Shown here one piece after another: positions 37,031 through 54,198 of a stretch of 64,000 nt of DNA. The stretch covers positions 1 through 64,000 of the forward strand of contig NZ_BSSE01000017.1 of assembly GCF_030268965.1 (NCBI RefSeq), in the 5' to 3' direction. Position numbers and translations under genes: made by a program. A model generated the notes under the pieces. The model made no database searches, was not told where the DNA came from, and was given only the letters and a program-made list of their open reading frames with translations. Positions within the stretch are counted from its first letter, which is position 1; every line of letters begins with the position of its first letter. Origin of the DNA: Microtetraspora sp. NBRC 16547. Lineage in GTDB: Bacteria > Actinomycetota > Actinomycetes > Streptosporangiales > Streptosporangiaceae.

Positions 37031-37839
37031 CAAAGCCTCCGAGGGGACCTCCGCCTTTTGGGCAGAGGGGGAATCGGACCTCATACGGAGCAGGGCAGGA
37101 GCAGGGCAGGAACCGGCCGGTCGCCGCAGGGCGGCCGGCCATGGTCACGAGTGCGGCAGACGCCCGGCGCGCGTGGCGATCCCACTGCGGACGACGTCGG
37201 CGACGGAGAACGGCCCATGGGGAGCGTTCGGCGCGAGAAGGTCACCGCAGACCACGTCGAACGGTCACGACCGGCGCCTCGGGTGCCGCGGCACTCGAGC
37301 CGGTGAGTGATTTCCGTGTGCGAGAGACCGCGCCACGGCGTTGCGGCCCTACGGAGCCGAGCCGTACCTGAGGCTCGGACGCGCTGGACCCGTCTGTGTG
37401 CCGGTCAGCGAGAGAAGCCGGCTAGGCCTAGCAAGGCCACGACCCGGCGAACGCGGGTACGCGTGATCCGGCCAACCACGAGACGGGGAAGCCGGACGAG
37501 GCCATGCGGCGGCACAACGGACATAGCGTCGAACATTAAAGCCCGACCCGACCAGAGGCAACCGATTCGCACCGATCTCCGGCCGGCCTGACCCGGAGCC
37601 CGGCCGTGGCGAAGCGAATACCTTCGTCAACCTAGGTTGACGAACTGAAAATTGCCAACTACGGTTATTCGCGTGTCGCTTTTGGCCGATCACCGCGCCT
37701 CGCGAGCCGGGCATCGGCGTACCGCGCCGGCGGCCTAAAGCGTCCGGCCCGATCAAATTGCGGATGTCGAAGGTCGAGCCGACGACCCACGACGGCGCCG
37801 CTCGCCGAGGATCAAGAAACCCCCGGACGGAAAGAATCG
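37031..37839. other. 809-bp non-coding spacer between divergent genes
   Basis: No supported gene: the short frames have no ribosome site or family pattern. A hairpin-like GAGCC/GGCTC pair lies near 37357-37378, and an AT-rich section with a 22-bp palindrome lies at 37620-37680. The spacer probably carries promoters for the MFS gene (leftward) and the DUF998 gene (rightward). Confidence 0.6.
37623..37644. promoter_or_regulatory. perfect 22-bp palindrome
   Basis: TTCGTCAACCTAGGTTGACGAA has perfect two-fold symmetry centred on CTAG. The site resembles GTCAACCTAGGTTGAC-type operators found before MarR/PadR-controlled genes in actinomycetes. No such regulator is adjacent, so its user is unknown. 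It lies about 200 bp from the DUF998 start and 590 bp from the MFS start. Confidence 0.7.
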
Positions 37840-38523
37840 ATGAGAGCTCCGAAGATCTCAGGCACCACTTCCGCCTACCTGTTATGTGGTGCGATCGGTG
37901 GCCCCCTGTTCGTCGTCGCCTTCCTCCTCGAAGGCGCCACCCGCGCCGACTACGACCCGCTCCGGCATCCGGTCAGTTCGCTGGCGCTGGGGCCGTACGG
38001 GTGGATGCAGATCGCCAACTTCGTTGTCGTCGGCCTGCTGATGTTGCTGTTCGCCGTCGGCCTGCGCCGAGGTCTGCACGCCGTTGGGCGACGCTCGACC
38101 TGGGGCCCGCTGCTGGTGGGGACGTACGCCATAGCGCTTGTCGGCGCCGGGATCTTCGTGACCGATCCGGTCGGCGGCTACCCCCGTGGCACGCCGGCCC
38201 AGAGTGTGCACACGTGGCATGGCATGCTGCACAACTTCCCCTTTTCACTGCTGGTCTTCGCCGCACTGGCCGGCGCGTGCTTCGTCTTCGCCCGGCGCTT
38301 CGCCGGTTGGGGCGACCGCGGGTGGGCGCTCTACTCGGCCGCCACCGGCACCCTGGTCGTCATCGGCTTCTTCCTGTCCGGCCAAGCCTTCTCCCAGGCC
38401 GAAGGCCTCGTCGAAATCGGAGGGCTGCTTCAGCGGCTGACCATCGCCGTCGGCTGGGCGTGGCTTGCCCTGCTCGCCGTCCATGTGCGCGGGGAGGGGC
38501 AGTCGGCCGGCGAGCCGCGATGA
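37840..38523 (+). CDS. DUF998 membrane protein
   Basis: 227 residues with six membrane segments: LLCGAIGGPLFVVAFLLEG, FVVVGLLMLLFAVGLRRG, LLVGTYAIALVGAGIFVTD, FPFSLLVFAALAGACFVFAR, TGTLVVIGFFLSGQAF and RLTIAVGWAWLALLAVHVRG. The R-x-x-YDPLRHPVSSLALGPYGW loop after helix 1 is the DUF998 hallmark. Function is unknown. ATG 37840 is preceded by GGAAAG. Its last codons and stop (SAGEPR) are matched by the end of the small membrane gene at 40474-40939, consistent with a duplicated and rearranged segment. Confidence 0.75.
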   Translation: MRAPKISGTTSAYLLCGAIGGPLFVVAFLLEGATRADYDPLRHPVSSLALGPYGWMQIANFVVVGLLMLLFAVGLRRGLHAVGRRSTWGPLLVGTYAIALVGAGIFVTDPVGGYPRGTPAQSVHTWHGMLHNFPFSLLVFAALAGACFVFARRFAGWGDRGWALYSAATGTLVVIGFFLSGQAFSQAEGLVEIGGLLQRLTIAVGWAWLALLAVHVRGEGQSAGEPR

Positions 38524-38622
38524 CAGGCTCCTCTCGGCGGCGGCTCGCGGATCTCACTGGGTAAGGTCCAGGCCGGTGACGCGATCATGCGCGGACGAAC
38601 GCATCACGAGGGGGGTGGCGCG

Positions 38623-39147
38623 GTGAGCGCCCTTGACATACGACTGCGACCGGTGACCGAGGACGACCTGGCCATGTTCCGGCGTTTCGCCACGGAGCCG
38701 GGGTTGGTCGGCCTGGACTGGACGGGGTTTCGCGACGCGCAGGACCCGGCCCGGCGCTACGCCGCCGACGGGTATCTGGGCGAGGACCACAGCCGGATCA
38801 TCGTCGAGGTCGACGGCACGGCCGCAGGCTTCATGAGCTGGTCGAAGCAGGGGTTCGGGGTCTCCCGATACTGGGAGATCGGGATCGCGCTGCTCCCCGA
38901 CTGGCGGGGGCGCGGCATCGGCTGGCGCGCTCAGGCGATGCTGTGCGACTACCTGTTCACCCACACGCCGGTCGAGCGCATCCAGGCGGCCACCCACCCC
39001 GAGAACATCGCCGAACAGAAGTCGCTGGTGAAGGCTGGTTTCACGCTGGAGGGCGTCCTGCGCGCGGTGGAGTTCCGCGCCGGACGGTGGCGCGACGGCT
39101 GGATGTACAGCAGGCTGCGGAGTGATCCGCCTCCACCCAGCCTGTGA
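38623..39147 (+). CDS. GNAT-family N-acetyltransferase (RimJ/RimL-like)
   Basis: 174 residues from GTG 38623, preceded by GAGGGGGG; an ATG at 38587 lacks a ribosome site. The GNAT fold shows in IRLRPVTEDDLAMFRRF, the acetyl-CoA motif LPDWRGRGIGWRAQAML, and HPENIAEQKSLVKAGFTLEG, typical of RimJ/RimL-type protein or small-molecule acetyltransferases. The substrate is unknown. It lies between two copies of the MFS gene. Confidence 0.85.
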   Translation: MSALDIRLRPVTEDDLAMFRRFATEPGLVGLDWTGFRDAQDPARRYAADGYLGEDHSRIIVEVDGTAAGFMSWSKQGFGVSRYWEIGIALLPDWRGRGIGWRAQAMLCDYLFTHTPVERIQAATHPENIAEQKSLVKAGFTLEGVLRAVEFRAGRWRDGWMYSRLRSDPPPPSL

Positions 39148-39199
39148 CCGATGCGCCCCTCCCGGCATCGAGCTCTGCGGGTAGGTAGCCGCCGAGGTC

Positions 39200-40250
39200 C
39201 GCGATCTCTTCATTGAGATCCGCTGACCGTTGCCGCCGGGCGCGGCTCGCTCGCGACCGGCAAATCACGCCGGGAACGCATCGGGCTGAGCGCGAGGATC
39301 AGCGAGCACGGCGCGAGCAGTCCGGTCATGATCCACATGGTGGGCCGGAGGCCGAGCAGGGCGCCGGCGATGCCGCCGAGGCTGCCGACCATGATCAGCC
39401 GCCGACCGTCGCCGCGTTCGCCCCCACCGTGCGTACCAGAAAGACGATCTGGATCCCCTGGTAGCCCATCAACGCCAGGTTGACCAGGGCGCCGTAGACG
39501 ACCATCGGCCGCAGGTAGCGGTCGTGCACGACGAAGCGCAGGCCCTCGCCGATCTGGCGGCGCAAGGTGTCCCCCTGCGCCAGGGCTGCCGGTACCGGCT
39601 CGCGGACGCGGAGCATGAGCAGGCACACGGTCGAGATGACGAAGGTCACCGCGTCGATCAGCAGCCCGGAGACCGCGCCGAAGGCGTCGGCGACCAGGCC
39701 GGCGGCGCCGCGGCCGATCACACGCGTCGCCGCCTCGCTCCCCTGGAGTTTCGCGTTTCCCTCGAGCAGGTCGCGGCCGTCGAGTACGGCGGGAACGTAC
39801 GCGTGGTACGCCGTGCTGAAGAACACCGTGGCGACACCGCAGACGGCCGCGACGGCGAGCAGGTGGGCGAACGTGAGCGCACCCAGCCACGCGGCGGCCG
39901 GGACGCTCGCGTACATGGCGGCCGAGACGAGGTTGCCGGCGATCAGGACGGGCCGCTTCTGGAGCCGGTCCACCCACGCGCCGACCGGCAGCCCGATGAC
40001 CAGCCACGGCAGCCAGACGACGGCGGCGAGCAGGCCGACGGCGAACGTGTCGACCCGCAGGACCACCACCGCGATCAGGGGCAACGCCACGCCGGTGATA
40101 CTGGTCCCCAGGCCGCTGGCGGTCTCACCGATCCATAGCAACCGGAAGTCCCGCTGTCCCAGCACGCCGAAGCGGCGGCGTCCGGTCGGCGCGGTGTCGC
40201 CCGTCGATTTCATCAAAGCCTCCGAGGAAACCTCCGCCATTGGGCGGAGG
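39200..40250 (-). repeat. second copy of the MFS gene segment
   Basis: This segment repeats 35716-37060 at high identity, including the gene, a few bases past its stop and the leader with the ribosome site. It carries a 300-bp deletion relative to the first copy. The deletion ends fall on matching GAGTAGG/GAGCAGG heptamers (35870-35876 and 36170-36176 in copy one), suggesting short-homology recombination. The copies are same-orientation and 3.2 kb apart. Confidence 0.85.
39210..40213 (-). pseudogene. degraded duplicate of MFS transporter gene
   Basis: The start (ATG 40213, GGAGGCTTTG) and first 270 codons match the intact gene almost perfectly. At about 39398 one G is missing from a GG pair (ATGATCAGCC versus ATGATCAGGCC), which shifts the frame. 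In addition 300 bp, exactly 100 codons, are missing at 39368-39370, joining IAGALL to GLRPTMW. The C-terminal remnant (LRPTMWIMTGLLAPCSLILA) still follows. The product would be a truncated, non-functional transporter. Confidence 0.85.
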
Positions 40251-40319
40251 GGGAATCGGCACGGCCGCCTTCGGCGCGGTAGGAAGATCGGAGACACATC
40301 GCTCAAACCGGGAGGGTCT

Positions 40320-40421
40320 GTGTACTCCAGCGATGATCCCTATCTGACGCCGCGCTGCGCGTCGTCGGCGCTGCTGACCGGCGACGTGCAACGCGACTTC
40401 CGCTCCGAGGCATTGGCGTGA
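40320..40421 (+). pseudogene. isochorismatase-family N-terminal fragment
   Basis: GTG 40320 follows GGGAGGGTCT, a good ribosome site, and opens 33 codons. They include SSALLTGDVQRDF, close to the ALLxxDxQRDF first strand and catalytic Asp region of isochorismatase-like cysteine hydrolases. The frame then stops and nothing further of the family is present. A gene cut soon after its start is the best explanation; the duplicated neighbourhood shows other deletions. Confidence 0.5.
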
Positions 40422-40473
40422 ATCCGCTGCCCACCGTGGCCGTGGTCGCGGCCCTTCGAGACGTCCCCCGCCG

Positions 40474-40939
40474 ATGACCCGCCGGCGCGGTCTCCCGGCC
40501 GCCGTGACGGTGATCTCGTACGCCGCGGCCGTATTCACGCTCACCTGGCTGACCATCGACAACCGGCTCGGGGACCAGCTCTACGGGCATGCTGCTGACG
40601 GCCTTCCCCGCCTCTGTCCCCGGCCTGCTGGTGGACTCCTGGCTGTACTCGGCCCTGATCGACAACGATGTCTCCCTCGCCGGCGTCGTCCGGGACTACG
40701 TGCTGCTGGCCTGGCCGGGCGCCGCTCTCGCCGCCTTCCTCGCGTTCCTGCTCGTCCGGCGCCCGGCCGCGGGCCGCGTCCTGGGCCTGCTGCTGGCCGG
40801 TTGCGTCATCCTGACCGGGGTCGCGATCACCTTCGACGAATGGGCGCCGCGCCGCCCGTACGGCTGGCCGTTCTTTCTGTGTGGCATTGTCATGCTCGTC
40901 GGCCTGTTCGCGGGTCGTTCGGCCGGAGAGCCGCGATGA
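40474..40939 (+). pseudogene. small membrane protein gene with probable frameshift
   Basis: Frame 1 from ATG 40474 encodes a first membrane helix (AAVTVISYAAAVFTLTWLTI) and a loop ending GDQLYG. A second frame entered at about 40588 continues smoothly (MLLTAFPASVPGLLVDSWLY) through three more helices to the stop at 40939. A single-base shift between the two gives a four-helix protein of about 155 residues. The end, GRSAGEPR, resembles the end of the DUF998 protein. The second frame could also be expressed alone from ATG 40589 (116 residues). No family was recognised. Confidence 0.5.
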
Positions 40940-41030
40940 CAGACGCCGCAGGGTGCCGCGCTACCTCGGACGGGGCGACGGGGTGATGGACCCGCCGCCT
41001 CGCCAATTTCCATCCAACCCCGGTGGGCCT

Positions 41031-41822
41031 TCAGTTGAAGAACTTCACCAGAATCTGCGCCAGGGCCGCCGGGCGCTGCAACACCGCGTGGTCCTCTCCA
41101 GGCATCACACGCAGTACTGCGCCCGGCACGGTCGCCGCGACCGCCTTCGTCGCCTCCGCCAGGCCGGGCGCGGTCTGGTCGCCGTAAATCGCCAGCACCG
41201 GCACGCCGATCCCGGCGATCCGCTCGAACGGCATGAGCTGCCAGGGCTTGCTGACCAGCACGTCGTACGGGAGGCTCGGCGCCTTGTCGACAAGGAACGG
41301 CCACCCCTCGCCGGCCTTCATCCCGGCGATCGCCCCGGCGGGGACGCCGACCGCCTCACCGAGGAACAGCTGCACCGCGCCGTCGCGGTCACCGGCGGCG
41401 ACCAGGGCCTTGAGGCGGTCGTAGACGTCGGCCCGCGGCTTCGGCTGGCTCTCGTCGGCGCGGTACGGCGGCTCGTAAACGGCGAGCCGGTCGATCGGCA
41501 GCCCGTGCACGGCCCCCTCCAGCACGAGGACGGCGCCGGAGGAGTGGCCGAACACCGAGGCCCGGCCGCCGACGTGCTCGATGACGGCCGCCAGGTCGTC
41601 GATCTCGTTGGCGACCAGGTAGTCGTCGCTCTTGTCATCGCTGGCCCCCCGGCCGCGCCGGTCGTACGTCACCACGGTGAACGCCGACGCGAGTTCGGCG
41701 CCGAGCCCGGCCACGGTCGAGCGGTCGTTGAACGCGCCGCCGACAAGGATCACCGGCACGCCCTGGCCGATCGTGTCGACGGCGAGGGTCGTGCCGTCCT
41801 TCGAAGTGATGTTCACGGTCAC
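41031..41822 (-). CDS. alpha/beta-fold hydrolase
   Basis: 263 residues from GTG 41822, preceded by AAAGG. Catalytic features are the nucleophile elbow FGHSSGAVLVLE (Ser about 94), the acid in LAIYGDQTAPG, and His in PGEDHAVLQRP; the oxyanion strand is PVILVGGAFNDRS. These belong to the small, soluble abhydrolase_6 group; the substrate is unknown. It follows the DHFR-like gene by 22 bp on the same strand, so both are likely under the HxlR operators. Confidence 0.85.
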   Translation of the reverse strand: MTVNITSKDGTTLAVDTIGQGVPVILVGGAFNDRSTVAGLGAELASAFTVVTYDRRGRGASDDKSDDYLVANEIDDLAAVIEHVGGRASVFGHSSGAVLVLEGAVHGLPIDRLAVYEPPYRADESQPKPRADVYDRLKALVAAGDRDGAVQLFLGEAVGVPAGAIAGMKAGEGWPFLVDKAPSLPYDVLVSKPWQLMPFERIAGIGVPVLAIYGDQTAPGLAEATKAVAATVPGAVLRVMPGEDHAVLQRPAALAQILVKFFN

Positions 41823-41844
41823 GTCGGTCAGCCTTTCAGGTGGG

Positions 41845-42489
41845 CTACGGTCGAGTGAAGGTCATGTGGGTAACACCGCTCGGGGTGGTGACGGACTCGA
41901 CCCGGAAGCGCTTTTCGAGCCCCTCGAGCCCGTCCCACAGTCGCTCGCCGCGACCCAGGACGATCGGGACGACGGCGACGTGCAGGTGGTCGACCAGGTC
42001 CGCGGCCAGGAAATCGCGGACGGTGCTCGGCCCGCCGCCGATCCGTACGTCGAGGCCGCCCGCAGCCTCGCGAGCCTGACGCAGCGCCTCCTCCGGGGTG
42101 GCGTCGATGAAGTGGAAGGTGGTGCCCCCTTCCATCTCCACGGAGGGCCGGGGATGGTGAGTCAGAACGAAGACCGGTGTGTGGAACGGCGGGTTCGGCC
42201 CCCACCAGCCGGTCCACTCGTGGTTGTCCCACGGGCCCCGCTGCGGCCCGAACTTGTTGCGCCCCATGATCTCCACGCCGACGCCCTCGTTCCATGTGCG
42301 GGCCACGGCATCGTCGACCCCGTTGTCGCCGCCCTTCTTTCCGCGCATCTCGTGGAAGATCTGGGTCTCCAAGAACCACTCGTGGAGCCGTCCGCCGGCG
42401 TGGCCGAACGGCTCGTCGAGGCTCTGACCCTCACCGGTGGCAAAGCCGTCCAGGGAGACGGCGAAATTGTGCACTCTGACACGCGACAT
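41845..42489 (-). CDS. dihydrofolate-reductase-family (RibD_C) protein
   Basis: 214 residues from ATG 42489. The RibD C-terminal/DHFR-like fold is seen in VHNFAVSLDGFATGEGQSL, EIMGRNKFGPQRGPW, IGGGPSTVRDFLAADLVDHL and VVPIVLGRGERLW. These proteins are common in actinomycetes next to HxlR or ArsR regulators and reduce unknown substrates with NADPH; they are not housekeeping DHFR. It is the first gene of a two-gene unit, divergent from the HxlR gene. Confidence 0.85.
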   Translation of the reverse strand: MSRVRVHNFAVSLDGFATGEGQSLDEPFGHAGGRLHEWFLETQIFHEMRGKKGGDNGVDDAVARTWNEGVGVEIMGRNKFGPQRGPWDNHEWTGWWGPNPPFHTPVFVLTHHPRPSVEMEGGTTFHFIDATPEEALRQAREAAGGLDVRIGGGPSTVRDFLAADLVDHLHVAVVPIVLGRGERLWDGLEGLEKRFRVESVTTPSGVTHMTFTRP

Positions 42490-42506
42490 GGCTGGACTCC
42501 CGTTCC

Positions 42507-42570
42507 GGTGATTGCAGGTTGCAACTACCGAGCAGGAGCGTAAATTAGGTAGTTGCAAAATGCAATCACC
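42507..42570. promoter_or_regulatory. paired palindromic operators between HxlR and DHFR-like genes
   Basis: Two 13-bp palindromes, TTGCA-GGT-TGCAA (42512-42524) and TTGCA-AAA-TGCAA (42553-42565), are placed symmetrically. The enclosing 23-base segments (42507-42529 and 42548-42570) form a larger inverted repeat with only two mismatches. One site lies near each divergent start, so an HxlR dimer pair could control both directions. Confidence 0.75.
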
Positions 42571-42582
42571 GAGAGGTCGGCC

Positions 42583-43095
42583 ATGCGACACGATCCGCGA
42601 TCAGGATGTGCGATCAACGCGGCGGTGGAGGCACTCGGGGATCAGTGGAGCCTCATCGTCCTGCGCGATGTGATCTTCGGCGGGCGCCGGCACTTCCGTG
42701 ATCTACTCGCCAACTCCGAGGAGGGGATCGCGTCCAACATCCTCAGCAGCCGCCTCAAGTCCCTCGTCGCCGGAGGCCTCCTGACTCATGAGGAGGCGGA
42801 GCGGGGACGACGAGGGACCTACAGCCTCACCGAGGCGGGCATCCAGACAGTCCCGATCATGGTCGCGCTCGGGTCATGGGGTCTGCGTCACCGCCCGACG
42901 ACACCCGAGTTGAGCGTCCGAGCACGCCTGCTTGAGGAGGGCGGCCCACCCCTCTGGGAAGATCTGATGGATGAACTGCGCGAGGCGCACCTGAACATCC
43001 CCCGCCCGAACCCAGGCCGCCCGCGCGCGTCCCGACTGCTCCAGGACGCGTACGAAGAACGGAAGAACGCGGTCGCGCCCACGGAAGTGGTGTAA
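42583..43095 (+). CDS. HxlR-family transcriptional regulator
   Basis: 170 residues from ATG 42583 (GAGAGG upstream). The winged-helix HxlR domain (about 8-98) contains CAINAAVEALGDQWSLIVLR, then FRDLLANSEEGIASNILSSR and the wing YSLTEAGIQTVPI. The N-terminal Cys common to redox- or aldehyde-sensing HxlR proteins is present (SGCAIN). It has a C-terminal extension of about 70 residues with basic end. Divergent from the DHFR-like/hydrolase pair, with a duplicated TTGCA-N3-TGCAA operator between them, so autoregulation and control of that pair are expected. Confidence 0.9.
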   Translation: MRHDPRSGCAINAAVEALGDQWSLIVLRDVIFGGRRHFRDLLANSEEGIASNILSSRLKSLVAGGLLTHEEAERGRRGTYSLTEAGIQTVPIMVALGSWGLRHRPTTPELSVRARLLEEGGPPLWEDLMDELREAHLNIPRPNPGRPRASRLLQDAYEERKNAVAPTEVV

Positions 43096-43259
43096 GAGTT
43101 TCCGCTGGTAGAGGCGTTCGTGAAATGAGGACGGGACCGTGGACGGGCGGCGTCTCCCGGCGGCGGTGAACCGGCCGGGAGACGCCGGGAGGCCGGCGTT
43201 GCGCGCGGCCAGGACCGCGCCGAACACGACACCGGCGTCGGTCCGGTGTCCGGGAGCGG

Positions 43260-45216
43260 TCAGTCCGCTGCGGAACGCCTGGTCCTGGCCTGCCGGCGGC
43301 GGGCCATCCGGCTGTCCGGCCCGGCGTCCGGCCTGTCCTGGGCCGTGAGATGGCGGGCGAGCGCTCCGACGGTCGGGTACGTGTACAGCGTGGTCAGCGG
43401 GAGCCGCCGCCCGAGCGAGACCTCCAGACGCTGCTGGACCTGGGCCATGAGCAGCGAGTGGCCGCCGAGGTCGAAGAAGTTCTGCCCCCAGCCCACGTCT
43501 GCCACCCCGAGCGCCTCGCACCACGCCACGGCGACAGCCTGCCCGATCTTGGTCTCCTGCTGGGACAAGGAAGCACCGTCTCCGGCGGACACGGCGGGTA
43601 CGGCGGGCGCCGGCAGCGCGCCGGCGTCCACCTTCCCGGTGGGAGTCAGCGGGAAGGACTTCATCGGCACGATCATCGACGGCAGCATGAAGTCCGGCAG
43701 CGTGGAAGCGAGCCTCCGCCGCAGCGCGGCAGCGTCGACCGCGTCGACCGCGTCGGCCGCGTCGACCGGGTTGCCCGGGTCGCCGATCACGTACGCCACG
43801 ATCCGCCGTTCGCCCCGCACCTCGCGGGCGACGACCGCGGCCCTGGCCACCTCGGGCAGCGCGGCCAGCGCCGCCTCGACCTCGCCCAACTCGACCCGGT
43901 GGCCGCGTATCTTCACCTGCCGGTCCAACCTGCCGAGGTAGGCGATCCGGCCGTCCGGCAGCCTGCGTCCCAGGTCTCCGGTCCGGTAGTACCGCATGCC
44001 GTCCGGGTCCACGCCGAACCGAGCCTGGTCGCCGTCCGGGTTGCGCCAGTAGCCGGCCAGGTGGGGGCTGCGGATGACGATCTCCCCCTCGGCCTCCCCC
44101 TCGGCCTCCCCCTCATCGCCGGCCGCCTCCCCGCCGGTCCGGCACAGCTCGATCTCCGCTCCGTGCAGTGGGAAGCCGATCGGCACCACCCCGGCGCCGG
44201 TCCCGCGACCGGCTCTGATGTCCGCGGTGGACAGATGGTTCTGGATCGCGAAGGAGATCTCGGTGGCACCGTACCCGTTGACGAACACGCAGTCGTCGCC
44301 GAAATGACGGAGGAACCGGTCCAGGTCATCGCGTACCACCTCCTCCCCGCCCAGCACTACGGCCCGCACGCTCGGGAGCCGGCCGTCGGCGGCCAGTGCG
44401 TCGAGCAGGTAGCGGTAGACCGTCGGGGTGGAGTGGTAGATCGTGACTCCGCGCTCGGTGAGCACCTCCGCAAGGTGAGTCAGGCCGTGCCTGCGCATAT
44501 CCACCGGCACCACGGCCGCGCCGTTGAGCAGCGCGGAGAAGCTGTCCGTGACCGCCATGTCGAAGCTGAACGAGGAGAGCACGCTGGTCCGGTCCGAGGG
44601 CCCGATCCGCAGGTTGTTGGTGTGCGTGCGGATCTGGAACAGCGCGTTGCGGTGGGTCTGCACCACGCCCTTCGGCCGCCCGGTCGATCCGGAGGTGAAC
44701 AGGATGTACGCCGCCGCGTCCGGATCCACATCCACCGGCTCGGCGGGCGGAGCCACCGGGGCGGGCGGCAGTTCGGTGATGTCCAGCACCTTGGCACCGG
44801 CGAGCAACGCGTCGGCGAGTCGGCGGTGGCCCGGCCCGGCGATCAGGAGGTCGGGTTCGGCGAGCTGCGCCATCCGGGCCAGCCGTTCCGCCGGGTAGTT
44901 CGGGTCGAGCGGGACGTACGCCGCTCCGGCGGTGAGCGTGCCGAGAATGGCGGCCAGCGTGCCGGGACCGTGGTCGAGCAGCAGCGCCACCCGGCCGCCC
45001 GGGGAGGTGTGCGCCTTCACGGCCGCCGCGACGGCGCGCACCTCCCCGGCCAGCTCGGCGTAGCTGAGCGTGCGGTCGTCCCCGATCACCGCGAGGCGGT
45101 CCGGGTGCTCCTCGACCACCCGCCAGAAGCGGGCCGCGATCGACTCCTCCAGCCACTCGGCGCGGAACTCCCGGTGCCCGGGGTCGCCGCTCCCGTGCAC
45201 CGCCGCGAACTGGGCC

Positions 45217-45224
<8 letters not shown>
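43260..45224 (-). CDS. NRPS stand-alone A-T protein
   Basis: 654 residues. The A domain (about 25-560) has YILFTSGSTGRPKGVVQTHR, the A4 region FSFDMAVTDSFSALLNGA, NGYGATEISFAI, YYRTGDLGR and TGKVDAGALP. The T domain carries the phosphopantetheine site at Ser590 (FFDLGGHSLLMAQ). Hand alignment gives the specificity code D-M-T-H-V-G-G-F-A-K, which I do not recognise; Asp235 supports an amino-acid substrate. Its ATG overlaps the stop of the NRPS-MFS gene (8 bases). There is no C domain, so the activated residue must be passed on in trans. The A-T-C-T protein of this cluster has a last T domain without an A domain, a possible target. Confidence 0.85.
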
Positions 45225-53861
<8,637 letters not shown>

Positions 53862-53904
53862 GTGGTCTCCTCAACCGGTCGCGCCCGGTTCGCCTGTTCG
53901 CAGT

Positions 53905-54138
53905 TCACGATCCGGCCTCCATGCCGGCCGCCATGCCGGCCGCCGTGCCAGCCTTCATGGCCTCCCGCAGGCTGCGGGGCCGCATGTCGGTCCACACCTG
54001 CTCGATGTGGGTCAGGCACTCCTGGCGGCCTCCGGTGAAGCCCTCCTCCGCCCAGCCCGCGGGCAGCGGCCGGTCAGCGGCCCAGATCGAGTACTGCTCT
54101 TCGTCATTGACGACGACCAGCCAGTTCTGCTCGGACAC
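53905..54138 (-). CDS. MbtH-like NRPS accessory protein
   Basis: 77 residues from GTG 54138 (AGGAGG upstream). The family motifs are present: NEEQYSIWxxxRPLPAGW (here NDEEQYSIWAADRPLPAGW), EGFTGGRQECLTHIEQVW and MRPRSLREAM. MbtH proteins bind A domains and are needed for their folding and activity. The C-terminus is extended by a short repeat (AAGMAAGMEAG) from a tandem DNA repeat. It lies between PKS and NRPS genes with 52- and 43-bp gaps, so is co-transcribed; the serine-type A domains are likely clients. Confidence 0.95.
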   Translation of the reverse strand: MSEQNWLVVVNDEEQYSIWAADRPLPAGWAEEGFTGGRQECLTHIEQVWTDMRPRSLREAMKAGTAAGMAAGMEAGS

Positions 54139-54150
54139 GTCGTACCTCCT

Positions 54151-54198
54151 GGTCTCATCGCCGGTCTCATCGCTGGTCTCATCGCCGGTCTCATCGCC
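54151..54198 (-). repeat. four 12-bp repeats spanning PKS stop and MbtH leader
   Basis: Four tandem copies of GGCGATGAGACC on the minus strand (one has A for G), the first overlapping the TGA of the PKS gene and the last ending just before the MbtH ribosome site. Each copy contains ATGA. Copy-number change would vary only leader length. Confidence 0.85.
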
